Numbered from the stretch's first letter, positions 7,885 to 16,912 are shown. The stretch: 64,000 bases of DNA from Calothrix sp. NIES-2098 (GCA_002368175.1 AP018172.1:7567001-7631000), one strand, 5' to 3'. Notes: a model not told the origin generated them from the letters alone. Made by a program: numbers and translations.

Positions 7885-10125
7885 TTATTGAAATTTATCT
7901 GCCAAAATTGTATAAGCTTCGTTAACTAGTCGCATTTTTTCTTGAGCTTGTTGTTGCATTTGAGGTTTAGCTACAAATAAATCTGGATGCCATTTTTTTA
8001 CTAAATTTTTATAAGCCTGTTTTATCTCTGCAAATGATACACCTGGTTGCAATCCTAAAATGTTATAAGCGCGAGTAATTTTGTCTTTTTCTGCTTGGGT
8101 TTTAGGTTGCTGAGGTACTTTGTTGTTTTGGGTTGTATTTTGCTGTTTGTTAGTTTGAGAACCTGGAGAACGCATCTCTGCTTTCATTCGCGCTATTTCT
8201 CGATCGATTTCCCAATTGCGAAATTTTGCTTCTACTTCTGCTGGATTAGGAGAAGCTGGAACCTTTGGAGGTGTTGGAGGCGAAGATGTGTTAACGCGGT
8301 GAGTAGAAGATGTTTGAGAAGTAGTAGAAGTGCGATATGAAGAAGATGCATAAACACTCACTTTCTCTTCTACTTTTGCATAACTTCTTTGCTCCTGTTC
8401 TATTGGTGGGGAATATGCTGTGTATTTTGGCGTTTCTCTATAAGGTTGATAATTCGTATGAATTTTGGCTTTATTTAACTCTTGCAGTAATTGATTAAAA
8501 GTATTTTGTAGCTTTTGTAAATCTTGACGTTTCTTAGCAATATCTAGCGGCTCTTGAGTACCCACAAAGCGAATTACTTTTTTTGCTTTTTGTTCGTATT
8601 CAGCTAAAATTGATAATCCTTGACTGCTCAATCGAGAGAAATAATCTTCGGTTGTGGCTATGCAAATTTTAGCAACTTGCTGATGATAAGATTCCTTAGC
8701 TGATTTTTCGTCTGAATCTTGAATATTTTTATTTAATAAATAGGAAATACTACCAACCACAGCCGCACCAACAGGCCCACCCAGTAACCAACCTATACCA
8801 CCACCAACGGCAATCGCACCAGGTTCGCTTAAATCATTATTACTACTAGGTTTAGGTGGTAATGTAATTTGTGGTTCGCTGGGTAAGGGGATTAATAAAT
8901 CTTCCGGTCTTTCTTCTTTAAAAAATTCGTAAGCTTGATAAAGCCATTTCATCACATTACGTTGTAACTCGATCAGGTCTTTTTTTAAAGTACTTATTTG
9001 CCAAGTTTTAAAGTTATTTTCTGCCAGTGCTACTGTGGCATCAGTTTGGTATTTTTTGAGGAGATTGGATACTTCTAGCCAAGTGCGTAATTCAGCAATA
9101 CTCTTAGTGAAGCCTTGTTGAATTAGATTAGCAGCTTTTTGTTTGATTTCAATTTTAGATTTTTCTTTTTCATCAAAGGAGTTAATTTCGCTCAAGAGAG
9201 GGTCAATTTTCGCTTTTAAATTTAATTGGATTTGAGAAGCGATCGCCTGCACTCTTGGCAACCGTACATCCCCACGATTTTGTTGTAAAATAGCTACAAT
9301 ATTTTGCAAAGCTGCTTCAAATGCTGCTAACCCGCTACTAGTAGCAGCCGCCGCATCACCTTTTAATCTGGCTCTTAAAGCAGGTAAAGCATCAACTCGA
9401 TATAAATTACTAAAGCCTGGAGGTAATTCGGCGCGGAAACTTTCTGCAACAAATAGCAAGCGATTTTGCACTTGCTGTTGTTCTTCGGGTTCGAGTAAGT
9501 TAATAAAATTCGCAACAAAAATAACTGTTTTAATACCCCGATCTAATAGCCAATCACGCAAGTTTTCCCGTTCGCCTAAAGTCATTAGCTTACGGGCATC
9601 GAGTAATTGTACTACTAAATCTGTAGAGAGCAGGCGATCGCGTACTAAAATATCTTGTGCTTCGCGATCGTTTGTACCTGGTAAATCGAGTAATTCTATC
9701 CCTCTTTCCAAAAAAGGATGAGGACAAAAAACTTCTACAGATGTGACATCTTGACGCATCTTTCTGTCACCATCCAGAATTGCATACTGCTGTAAAATCT
9801 CCGTTCCACTACGATAAATTTCTGTACCGTCTCTCAACATGATGCGAGTGCGTAAATCCGTACCATACTTGACAGTAATCGCTGCGCCTGTGGTGGGAAT
9901 TAAATCGATTGGTAAAGTACGATTTCCTAAGATGGCATTAAGTAGGGTAGATTTGCCATGATTAAAAGGGCCAAATACCGCAATCTGAAAGTTAGGATTA
10001 GTCAGATAATTAGAAATAGTATTTATATCTTGTGATAGTTGCGATCTGCGTTCTAAATCTAATAAAGCAGATGCAGATTTGAGTGTATTTACCAAATCCT
10101 GATAAGCTTCAGATTGTTTTTGCAT
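7885..10125 (-). CDS. Dynamin-like GTPase with C-terminal J-domain
   Basis: From the start at 10125 (AAGGA ribosome-binding site upstream) the protein has 746 residues. Residues 52-60 GPFNHGKST form the P-loop, Thr78/Thr79 are candidates for the switch I threonine, 147-150 DLPG is the G3 motif, and NFIN at 206-209 stands where the (N/T)KxD G4 motif is expected. A long helical region follows, then a Gly-rich hydrophobic segment (PGAIAVGGGIGWLLGGPVGAA) that may insert in membrane, more helix, a Ser/Thr/Pro-rich linker, and a C-terminal J-domain with HPD at 713-715. J-domains stimulate Hsp70 ATPase, so this GTPase may recruit DnaK. It lies 155 bp after the dynamin gene in the same direction. The longer frame up to 10284 runs through an interspersed repeat and was rejected. 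Confidence 0.85.
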   Translation of the reverse strand: MQKQSEAYQDLVNTLKSASALLDLERRSQLSQDINTISNYLTNPNFQIAVFGPFNHGKSTLLNAILGNRTLPIDLIPTTGAAITVKYGTDLRTRIMLRDGTEIYRSGTEILQQYAILDGDRKMRQDVTSVEVFCPHPFLERGIELLDLPGTNDREAQDILVRDRLLSTDLVVQLLDARKLMTLGERENLRDWLLDRGIKTVIFVANFINLLEPEEQQQVQNRLLFVAESFRAELPPGFSNLYRVDALPALRARLKGDAAAATSSGLAAFEAALQNIVAILQQNRGDVRLPRVQAIASQIQLNLKAKIDPLLSEINSFDEKEKSKIEIKQKAANLIQQGFTKSIAELRTWLEVSNLLKKYQTDATVALAENNFKTWQISTLKKDLIELQRNVMKWLYQAYEFFKEERPEDLLIPLPSEPQITLPPKPSSNNDLSEPGAIAVGGGIGWLLGGPVGAAVVGSISYLLNKNIQDSDEKSAKESYHQQVAKICIATTEDYFSRLSSQGLSILAEYEQKAKKVIRFVGTQEPLDIAKKRQDLQKLQNTFNQLLQELNKAKIHTNYQPYRETPKYTAYSPPIEQEQRSYAKVEEKVSVYASSSYRTSTTSQTSSTHRVNTSSPPTPPKVPASPNPAEVEAKFRNWEIDREIARMKAEMRSPGSQTNKQQNTTQNNKVPQQPKTQAEKDKITRAYNILGLQPGVSFAEIKQAYKNLVKKWHPDLFVAKPQMQQQAQEKMRLVNEAYTILADKFQ

Positions 10126-10171
10126 ATTTTCCTTGTATGATGCTGCGTATGCAAATATATTTTGTATGTTG

Positions 10172-10237
10172 AACCATAGATAAATACAGATGAACACAGA
10201 TATTTTATTAGTGTTTATCTGTGTCCATCTGTGGTTT
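10172..10237. repeat. Imperfect inverted repeat (interspersed cyanobacterial type)
   Basis: The two arms, about 10172-10201 and 10214-10237, pair almost completely: the left reads AACCATAGATAAATACAGAT and on, the right ends in ATCTGTGTCCATCTGTGGTTT. It sits between the two dynamin-like genes. Words of the form 'accacagatggacacagat' recur between genes in Nostoc-type genomes, so this is probably a dispersed repeat that may also act as an RNA hairpin between the two cistrons. Confidence 0.7.
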
Positions 10238-10280
10238 AATTCTTCATTTCTTAGTATCACATGAGAAGTAAGACTACCGT

Positions 10281-12362
10281 TCAACTATAGTAAGCTAATA
10301 AATTACTATAGGCAGCCTCAATCTTTTGCAATTGCTCTATTACATCCTCCTGCAAACCTTTCAGTCGCTTTAACTCACTTTCGCGATTAATCTCGCGTGT
10401 AGCTTTTTGCTTGAGCAAATTATCTAATTCAGATTTGCGAGATGTAATATCATCGTTAATTCGCTTACTTACTTCTCTTTCATAAGAATCAAAACACTCT
10501 TTCACTGCATCATAAACAGTTTGGGATTGTTCGTGAGCTACTTGTGGTAAATATTTTACTAACTCTTTCTTAGCTGTTTTGACTAACTCTTTACGTGCTT
10601 GATCTGCTTGGAGAAAACCTACTCCTAAGCCTAGCAATGCAAACCCAATCGGACCCAGAAAAATACCTGTTACAGCCGTAATTATGCCGCCAATGCCAAT
10701 TACAGTGAAGTAGTTTAATAAAATATTTTTCCAGTCAAATCCTGCGCCAGCTAATGCAACGCCAGCTAGGTTTCCTCGTGATAAAGATAACAATCCCATT
10801 GCCCATTTTGCCCATCCGGGAGAGTTATCATCTTCTGGAGTAGCAGCAGGATTGACTCTTACTTGCTGTCCTGTTAATTTTTCGGTAATTTGGTCTGTAA
10901 TTTGATTGTAGGATGCGCCATACTGTGCAGCACTCAAAGAAAGTTCTCTAAAAGCTGCATTAATATCCTTTTCAGCAGTTAAAGTCCAAGCAGAAAATTT
11001 ATCAGTAATGTATTGTTCAAAAGCTTTTTGCAATGCAGCATTAAATGCTTCTCTTTTACCATTACTGAGAAAATCAAACAAATTTAACTCTGGTTGATAG
11101 CGTAAAAAATCTGTTTCAAAAGTATTCCCTAAGTTTAAAACATAGCTGCGGAATGATTCAGAAATTTTCCTTGCTTGGCTATCTCTGGTGTTGATAATTT
11201 CTTTTTGGAATTGATCGCGGATATTTGTAAGTTTGTTAAACTCTGGTTCTACAGAATCAATTCTTTGTTTTAATTCATTAACATCTTTATCCAGTAACGG
11301 TAAGCGTCTTTCGATAGCTTCGCGGGTATGATTACAGGCTTGTCTAGCTAACGTTCTGACTTGTCGCAGTTCCGCGATCGCACGTTCTCTAGTCAAAAAA
11401 GTATTCAATGCTCCCATAAACTCAGGAAAGCCAGTTCCGGATAGATCGGCTTGGGGATTTTTCAATCTTTTTCTGAGTGCTTGAATTGATGAAAGCTCAA
11501 AAACACGCTCATCATAAATATCTCGACCATCTACATAACAATATTCTGCTAAATTTGCTTTGAATACTTGTCTTAATCTGGTTTCTGCTGCACTTAATTC
11601 TTCCACATCATCGGGATCTATCAAGGATTCTTTTACCTGATCCCAAGCATTAATTAAGAAGAAAACTGTCAATCCTCGACCTTTAATATAATTTTCTAAA
11701 TAGCGACGCTCACCCAAGGTACAGGGTTGCGATGCTCTCATCACAAACAAGATTGCATGGCAATTATTGACATAACCTAAGGATAATTCATTACGCGCTT
11801 CTGTATCATTCAATCCTGGGCTATCGACAATCTCAATCCCTTTTTCTAATAATGTGAGAGGATACTCAACTACTGCATAATCGACATCAGGAAAAGCTTG
11901 TTTCTTTTCTTGTTCTAATTTTTTCGCTTCAGCCGGGTCAATAGTATACTTATATTTAAAGCTTTGAAAATCTAGCTGTTGTGGACTTTTTCCATCATTA
12001 AAATTAATTGTGACTTTTTTCTCCGGCCCGTAGCGCAAAACTGTTAATACTGCGGTACAAGGATTCACATCACTCGGTAATAAATTCTCCCCAATTAAGG
12101 CATTCAGAAACGTACTTTTACCTCGTTTCATATCGCCTAAAACTAACAGGCGAAATACACCTTGTCTGAGATTTTTACTAGCTACTGTAATGTCTTCAAT
12201 ATCTCTTTCTAAGCTCAGTTTTCCTGATGAAGATTCGCCATCTAATTCTGCTTTATTAATTGTGTCAGCAAGTCTGCTCAAACATACAGACATTTCCGAT
12301 CGCACTTGCGCAACACGTTCTAAATCGTTGATAAATCTGTCAGCCGCAACTTGATTAGTCAT
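10281..12362 (-). CDS. Bacterial dynamin-like protein, orthologue of Nostoc punctiforme BDLP
   Basis: A 693-residue GTPase that binds and tubulates membranes. The G1 motif GDMKRGKST is at residues 76-84, the G2 threonine is in PCTAV (Thr103), G3 DSPG at 180-183, and NAWD at 238-241 holds the G4 region. Helical neck and trunk follow, and a hydrophobic paddle with two membrane-inserting helices (FTVIGIGGIITAVTGIFLGP region, about 565-605), then a C-terminal helical return. Length, motifs and most residues agree with the crystallised BDLP of N. punctiforme as I remember it. The gene follows a small membrane-protein gene by 14 bp and precedes a second dynamin-like gene with a J-domain, which suggests one transcription unit. 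It may act at thylakoid or plasma membrane; the in vivo role of BDLP is not settled. Confidence 0.95.
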   Translation of the reverse strand: MTNQVAADRFINDLERVAQVRSEMSVCLSRLADTINKAELDGESSSGKLSLERDIEDITVASKNLRQGVFRLLVLGDMKRGKSTFLNALIGENLLPSDVNPCTAVLTVLRYGPEKKVTINFNDGKSPQQLDFQSFKYKYTIDPAEAKKLEQEKKQAFPDVDYAVVEYPLTLLEKGIEIVDSPGLNDTEARNELSLGYVNNCHAILFVMRASQPCTLGERRYLENYIKGRGLTVFFLINAWDQVKESLIDPDDVEELSAAETRLRQVFKANLAEYCYVDGRDIYDERVFELSSIQALRKRLKNPQADLSGTGFPEFMGALNTFLTRERAIAELRQVRTLARQACNHTREAIERRLPLLDKDVNELKQRIDSVEPEFNKLTNIRDQFQKEIINTRDSQARKISESFRSYVLNLGNTFETDFLRYQPELNLFDFLSNGKREAFNAALQKAFEQYITDKFSAWTLTAEKDINAAFRELSLSAAQYGASYNQITDQITEKLTGQQVRVNPAATPEDDNSPGWAKWAMGLLSLSRGNLAGVALAGAGFDWKNILLNYFTVIGIGGIITAVTGIFLGPIGFALLGLGVGFLQADQARKELVKTAKKELVKYLPQVAHEQSQTVYDAVKECFDSYEREVSKRINDDITSRKSELDNLLKQKATREINRESELKRLKGLQEDVIEQLQKIEAAYSNLLAYYS

Positions 12363-12376
12363 ATTGACACCCTAGA

Positions 12377-12697
12377 TTAAGGTTTGTTTTTAGGAGATTC
12401 CAGAAAAAGTTTGTAAGCCATCCAAGCTAGTGCTGCGAACATCACAATTCCCGCTACAGCTGCGGCTATCCTCACAGCAACCAGTACCGCCACACCAATC
12501 CCGAAAAGCTGCAAGCCAAGAATCGCTTTTTTCATCCACGGCTGAGAGAACTTATCTGACTGATGCTTGACAGTTTGATGCAAAGGCGGATCGGGACGAT
12601 TTATATCCGCTTCCATTTCTCGGAGTCGTAATTCCACTTCTTTTTGTCTGAGTCTACGTTCGCGCTGTTCTGTGTCTTGATTGCGATCGCCTTCCAT
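12377..12697 (-). CDS. Small membrane protein with a charged helical N-terminus, upstream of the dynamin gene
   Basis: A 106-residue protein of no family I recognise. Residues 1-35 are highly charged (Glu/Arg-rich, ERRLRQKEVELRLREMEADI) and should form an amphipathic coiled coil. About residues 58-98 hold one long or two short hydrophobic segments (AILGLQLFGIGVAVLVAVRI and AAAVAGIVMFAALAWMAYKL), and the tail is basic. It ends 14 bp before the dynamin start on the same strand, so the two are probably co-transcribed and translated together. A membrane anchor or adaptor for the dynamin pair is the natural inference, but nothing in the sequence proves it. Confidence 0.75.
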   Translation of the reverse strand: MEGDRNQDTEQRERRLRQKEVELRLREMEADINRPDPPLHQTVKHQSDKFSQPWMKKAILGLQLFGIGVAVLVAVRIAAAVAGIVMFAALAWMAYKLFLESPKNKP

Positions 12698-13049
12698 TTG
12701 TGTCCACCCTATCTAGGACAATGAAATGTTTTCAGTAGTCATAGCTCGTATTTATGTATTTTATTTTACTAATAAATAAAAATCCTCAGTATAATCGCTA
12801 TTTTATTTGAAAATGCTCAACAGCAAAATTCGTCAGATATCTTAGATTCCACCAGTTGAGCTTGGTTTTTCGGAATTGTTACTTATTTAGACCAGAAATT
12901 AACTTATGAAGATTGTCCTTTGTCACTGGTCATTTGTGTTGTCAATTGGACTTTCGACTATAAAATTTTTCTTTGTGTATTGGCGTGAGACATTCATCCT
13001 CTGATATGTAAAATGGTCAGCGTATCTTGCTCGATGCAGGCGATCGCTC
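12698..13049. other. Intergenic region between divergent dynamin cluster and ABC permease gene
   Basis: 352 bases, AT-rich, with no convincing gene. It must carry the promoter of the minus-strand dynamin cluster and that of the plus-strand permease. No palindromic operator or NtcA-type GTA-N8-TAC box was recognised. Confidence 0.5.
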
Positions 13050-13946
13050 ATGTCCATGACAAAACGGCAAATGCCGTCATTCTTACGCTTTCCCAAAAAT
13101 CCGAATCTTTCTCAACGACTAATGTTGATTGGGTTAGTCATTACCCTGTTTTTTTTATTCCTAGCGTTCTTCGCACCCGTATTTCAGGCTTGGGGATGGC
13201 TGCAAAATCCCAAAGATTTGTTAAGTAACCCGATTCACGAACCACCTTCAGGCAAATATTGGTTTGGCACTAGTCGCCTAGGCCATGATGTCTTCTCTCG
13301 CACAATTTTTGGTGCTCAAGCTGCTTTGCAAGTGGTGATATTAGCAACAGCACTGAGTATGGTCATTGGTGTGCCTTTAGGTATGGTCAGCGGCTATCTT
13401 GGCGGTAGATTGGATAAGATATTGCTATTTCTCATGGATAGCATTTATACCTTACCTGGACTATTGCTATCAGTGACGTTGGCATTTGTGGTAGGGCGAG
13501 GGATATTAAATGCCGCGATCGCTATTAGTATTGCCTACATTCCTCAATATTACCGAGTTGTTCGCAACCACACGGTCAGCGTGAAAACTGAGGTGTTCAT
13601 TGAAGCTGCGCAAGCAATGGGCGCTTCTACTTGGGTTGTGCTGTCTCGATATTTATTTTTCAACGTCATTCAAAGCGTACCTGTATTATTTACCCTCAAT
13701 GCCGCCGATGCGATTTTAGTCTTAGGTGGTTTGGGATTTTTAGGTTTAGGATTGCCAGAAGAAGTCCCAGAGTGGGGACATGATTTAAAACAAGCACTAG
13801 AAGCACTACCTACTGGCATTTGGTGGACTACACTTTTCCCCGGTTTAGCGATGACATTGATGGTGGTAGGGTTATCACTACTTGGGGAAGGTTTAAATGA
13901 ATTTGTCAATCCTCGTTTGCGGCGACAGAATAGTATTCGGAAATAA
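13050..13946 (+). CDS. ABC transporter permease, DppC/OppC type
   Basis: A 298-residue inner-membrane subunit of an oligopeptide/dipeptide/nickel-type ABC importer. It has an N-terminal membrane helix (about residues 23-47), the periplasmic stretch with GTSRLGHDVFSRTIFGA that is diagnostic of DppC-type permeases, five further membrane helices, and the EAA loop IEAAQAMGASTWVVLSRYLF that docks on the ATPase. The C-terminus LGEGLNEFVNPRLRRQ is typical of the family. No binding protein, partner permease or ATPase gene lies next to it, which is usual in cyanobacteria, where these subunits are scattered. The substrate cannot be told. A second in-frame ATG lies two codons downstream. Confidence 0.9.
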   Translation: MSMTKRQMPSFLRFPKNPNLSQRLMLIGLVITLFFLFLAFFAPVFQAWGWLQNPKDLLSNPIHEPPSGKYWFGTSRLGHDVFSRTIFGAQAALQVVILATALSMVIGVPLGMVSGYLGGRLDKILLFLMDSIYTLPGLLLSVTLAFVVGRGILNAAIAISIAYIPQYYRVVRNHTVSVKTEVFIEAAQAMGASTWVVLSRYLFFNVIQSVPVLFTLNAADAILVLGGLGFLGLGLPEEVPEWGHDLKQALEALPTGIWWTTLFPGLAMTLMVVGLSLLGEGLNEFVNPRLRRQNSIRK

Positions 13947-14004
13947 TTTAGTCAATAGTGAACAGTAATTAGTACACAGACCGATCGTTGATTTGGAGAT
14001 TCAG

Positions 14005-14208
14005 GTGAAAGACAATTTAACTTTAATTGCCGCCGCTACTGGTGGGTTTATGCTTTCTGTTGCTTTATCTGGCATTTTACGGGGAACACCAGTCACAGCT
14101 TGGCAGGGTGAATCGGGTATGCGGCAGGCGAATGTCACCAATTTACAATTTGCAGCCAAGAAAACTGAGAACTCAGAATTTTTTAGCAACCAGACGCAAA
14201 AAAGCTAA
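14005..14208 (+). CDS. Small hypothetical protein with one membrane helix
   Basis: A 67-residue frame starting at GTG 14005 with a GGAG ribosome-binding site six bases upstream. Residues 5-27 (LTLIAAATGGFMLSVALSGIL) are hydrophobic and Gly/Ala-rich, suggesting one membrane helix or an uncleaved signal; the rest is polar and unordered. A TTG at 13993 would add four residues. It follows the permease by 58 bp on the same strand and ends just before a tandem-repeat region. No family recognised. The ribosome-binding site and the clear hydrophobic segment make it a plausible gene, not a certain one. Confidence 0.45.
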   Translation: MKDNLTLIAAATGGFMLSVALSGILRGTPVTAWQGESGMRQANVTNLQFAAKKTENSEFFSNQTQKS

Positions 14209-14231
14209 TATGCTTTTTGAAAGTGATTGGG

Positions 14232-14272
14232 GATGGGGCATTGGGCATTGGGCATCGGGCATTGGGCATTGA
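14232..14272. repeat. Tandem heptanucleotide repeat (GGGCATT)
   Basis: About five to six direct copies of GGGCATT/GGGCATC lie between the small membrane-protein gene and the ROK kinase gene, followed by a pyrimidine-rich stretch with several copies of 'ccttgtc'. This is the short tandemly repeated repetitive (STRR) type found between genes in heterocyst-forming cyanobacteria. Confidence 0.75.
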
Positions 14273-14345
14273 TTATTCCTCCTTGTCTCCCTTGTCCCCC
14301 TTCCTTGTCCCTAGTCTCCAGCGTTCCCTTGTGAATATCTAAAAA

Positions 14346-15245
14346 GTGGTGAATTCTCAAGTAATTGGTATTGATTTGGGGGGAACAGCGATTAAGCTGG
14401 GGCGATTTGATCTAGATGGCAATTGCCTGCAATCTCTAACAGTAGCAACTCCCCAACCATCCACGCCAGAGGCTGTGCTGGCGGTGATGGTGGATGCGAT
14501 CGCCCAAGTCGATCCAGGTAATCAATCTGTGGCAGTTGGTGTCGGTACTCCTGGCCCTGCTGATGCTAAGGGACGCATTGCAAAAATCGCCATCAACCTG
14601 ACAGGATGGCGTGATGTTCCCTTGGCAGATTGGTTAGAAGCGAAAACAGGCAAACCAACAATTGTTAGTAATGATGCTAATTGTGCAGGTTTGGGCGAAT
14701 CTTGGTTAGGTGCGGGTCGCTGCTTTCAAAATTTTATTATGCTGACCTTGGGTACCGGTGTCGGCGGTGCGGTGTTCCTCAATGGCAAACTATTTATCGG
14801 ACATCAAGGCGCTGGCGGAGAACTAGGTTTAATCAGCTTCAACCCTGAGGGGCCGATGTGTAATAGTGGTAATCGCGGTTCCTTGGAACAATACACCTCA
14901 ATCGCAGCTATCCGTCGGCGCACTGGCAAGGAACCCTGGGAATTGGGCGCTTTGGCAGCCGCCGCAGATGCCGAAGCTTTAAATTTTTGGCAGGAATATG
15001 GTAGAGACTTGGGTATCGGCTTAACAAGTTTGATTTATGTGTTAACGCCAGAAGCGATCGTTATTGGTGGCGGAGTTAGTGCCAGTTTTCAGTTTTTCTT
15101 ACCCGCTGTCAAAGCAGAAATTGAGCAGCGAGTGATGCTGACATCGCGTGTCGATTTACAAATTTTACCCGCAGAACTGGGTAACGCTGCGGGTATGGTG
15201 GGTGCAGCAAAGTTGGCATGGCAAAATATTTTGGGATTACCATAA
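14346..15245 (+). CDS. ROK family sugar kinase (glucokinase-like)
   Basis: A 299-residue ROK protein, probably phosphorylating glucose or a related sugar with ATP. The N-terminal phosphate-binding motif IGIDLGGTAIKLG is at residues 7-19, a second ATP-site motif GTGVGGAVFLNGKLF lies near 137-151, and the acid-base Asp is in NDANCAG. The ROK zinc motif, normally CxCGxxGC, here reads MCNSGNRGS, so only one of the usual three cysteines remains and zinc binding is doubtful. There is no N-terminal DNA-binding domain, so it is a kinase rather than a NagC-type repressor. GTG codons at 14346 and 14349 are both possible starts. No sugar operon surrounds it. Confidence 0.85.
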   Translation: MVNSQVIGIDLGGTAIKLGRFDLDGNCLQSLTVATPQPSTPEAVLAVMVDAIAQVDPGNQSVAVGVGTPGPADAKGRIAKIAINLTGWRDVPLADWLEAKTGKPTIVSNDANCAGLGESWLGAGRCFQNFIMLTLGTGVGGAVFLNGKLFIGHQGAGGELGLISFNPEGPMCNSGNRGSLEQYTSIAAIRRRTGKEPWELGALAAAADAEALNFWQEYGRDLGIGLTSLIYVLTPEAIVIGGGVSASFQFFLPAVKAEIEQRVMLTSRVDLQILPAELGNAAGMVGAAKLAWQNILGLP

Positions 15246-15347
15246 CTAAAAGCGATCGCCTTTTACCATCCACGCATTGCCAAAATCAAAAATAAAAAGG
15301 AACAACAGATAAACACTAATACTGTGTTTACCTGTGTTTTGATATCT

Positions 15348-16619
15348 CTAATTTTTCCCATTCGGACGCTGAATAATCGTTTCTATCACCCGTCGCTTCG
15401 CCTTCGGATCGATTCCTACCAAGCGCAGGTACTCACCGCTATATTCAGCTAGACATGATTCTAAAGCTGAGATTGCATCTGAGTGGGCATCGATGTGGGT
15501 GTTAAGACAACTTTGCCAAGAACCTGTACGGAAACGGCGTTCATCAACGTGTTCAATATTAATCGTGTAACCTTGAGCCAAAATTTGCCGAATCTGTTCT
15601 TGTGTCTCTAGGGTTAAATGTGGACTCGATACTTCCTTCCCAAAACCGTTAGTTTTTGGGGCTTGATTTCCACCATTGTTTGACGGCTGACTAGTTGGTG
15701 TCACCTCAGCAGGTGGCGCAGCTTGATAACTTCTACCGCGATTGAGGCGATTGTACTCATCAACCAACTGGGAATTTTCCACCCGTTTTTGTTCACCTAC
15801 CATCAAGTGACCAGATTCAATCAAATGAGACAGGCTAAAATCTGGCTTTTTAAATGCTGGTGGCCCTTCTAGGCTGTTCACCACACGTAAGGAAACACGC
15901 TCAAATCCTACTTGATGGATAAATTCCCGGATTTGTTCGTCATAAATACGCGATCGCAAAGCGCTAAAAAAGTCAATCGATTGATTGGCAAAAGTATCAA
16001 CTAACTGTTCAATTTCTCGCTGAGAAAGTCCATCTGGTTCAAAAATTCCGCCAACAATCCCCACTTTATCGTCACGGTTAGGTTCCCAGTAAAATTTCTC
16101 CATACGACCATCGCGAATTAATGGCGCATAAAGTGTAGAAAAATCATTTCCTGTGACAATAATCGGCACGCGACGCAAAGGTGTAGAATCGTAGCTTCCA
16201 GGTAACTGTACATCTGTGGGATTATCAGCAATATTCATCAATGTGGCATTCACCAACTGCGTATTTACAGTATATTGAGTGCCTTCATCAAAGCGTCCTG
16301 CACCTGCATCTAGATCGTTAATCATTAGCACGCACATTTTACCGCGCACTTTGATTAATTCTGCTGTTTCCCGATAGCGCAGCCGAATTAAACGCGCTGG
16401 ATCTCCTGCATCCGGACTTTCCAATTCTCCACCAGAGATGTGAGTCACTTCAACGCCCATTTTCTCGAAGACTAACTCACATTGAAAAGACTTTCCTTCA
16501 CCTTTCCGTCCGTGAATTCCTAAAATCAAGGGTACTCGCACCCCAGGAAGATCTAAGAAGTTTTTCGTAATGTGGACACCGAGTTTATCCAAAAAGCGAG
16601 GAGCAATGTAGTAACTCAT
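15348..16619 (-). CDS. rca: RuBisCO activase with C-terminal small-subunit-like domain
   Basis: An AAA+ ATPase of 423 residues that releases inhibitory sugar phosphates from RuBisCO. Walker A is GRKGEGKS (residues 37-44) and Walker B is in CVLMINDLDAG. Conserved arginines follow in IRDGRMEKFYW. After a Pro/Asn-rich linker (about 290-330), residues 333-420 form an RbcS-like (SSUL) domain beginning LTLETQEQIRQILAQGY, which in related cyanobacteria tethers activase to RuBisCO and places it in carboxysomes. The gene lies downstream of rbcL-rbcX-rbcS on the same strand, separated by an SGNH hydrolase gene and an antitoxin remnant. Both the core and the tail look intact. Confidence 0.95.
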   Translation of the reverse strand: MSYYIAPRFLDKLGVHITKNFLDLPGVRVPLILGIHGRKGEGKSFQCELVFEKMGVEVTHISGGELESPDAGDPARLIRLRYRETAELIKVRGKMCVLMINDLDAGAGRFDEGTQYTVNTQLVNATLMNIADNPTDVQLPGSYDSTPLRRVPIIVTGNDFSTLYAPLIRDGRMEKFYWEPNRDDKVGIVGGIFEPDGLSQREIEQLVDTFANQSIDFFSALRSRIYDEQIREFIHQVGFERVSLRVVNSLEGPPAFKKPDFSLSHLIESGHLMVGEQKRVENSQLVDEYNRLNRGRSYQAAPPAEVTPTSQPSNNGGNQAPKTNGFGKEVSSPHLTLETQEQIRQILAQGYTINIEHVDERRFRTGSWQSCLNTHIDAHSDAISALESCLAEYSGEYLRLVGIDPKAKRRVIETIIQRPNGKN

Positions 16620-16705
16620 AAAATTGTTCTAGCCTGGGACTTATTAAGATAATCCTAAGTTTTTTTGTGTTTATTTTTCATTTATCTTTTGGTAGAAAGG
16701 AAATG

Positions 16706-16863
16706 CTAACTACCAGTTTGACGGCGGTGTTTAACTGGCGACACAGGAGTTAACTTCATTAAAGGTTGATTATCATTGATAACGATCATTTCCTCACCAC
16801 TGAGTGCTGCTTCAACCAAATCAGTAAGTGTTGCGATGCTTCAGCTAAAGTAATTTGCTGCAT
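16706..16863 (-). pseudogene. Frameshifted Phd/YefM-type antitoxin remnant
   Basis: On the minus strand ATG 16863 reads MQQITLAEASQH, then a one-base deletion shifts the frame, and the next frame continues LTDLVEAALSGEEMIVINDN, then QPLMKLTPVSP to a TAG at 16706-16708. Joined, this is a typical 52-residue Phd/prevent-host-death antitoxin as found in cyanobacteria beside PIN-domain toxins. The total length (158 bases) is one short of a multiple of three, as expected for a single deletion. No toxin frame follows downstream. It lies between the SGNH hydrolase and rca genes. Confidence 0.75.
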
Positions 16864-16912
16864 AATATCTAAGACCTTGGGACAGCTTGGAATAAAAAAT
16901 CAGGCGCTACTA

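Noticed and set aside
10126..10284. Upstream extension of the J-domain GTPase
   Set aside because: It runs through a dispersed inverted repeat and has no family support; ATG 10125 has a good ribosome-binding site.
13013..13228. 71-residue frame before the ABC permease
   Set aside because: Overlaps the permease start in another frame, no family, no conserved motif.
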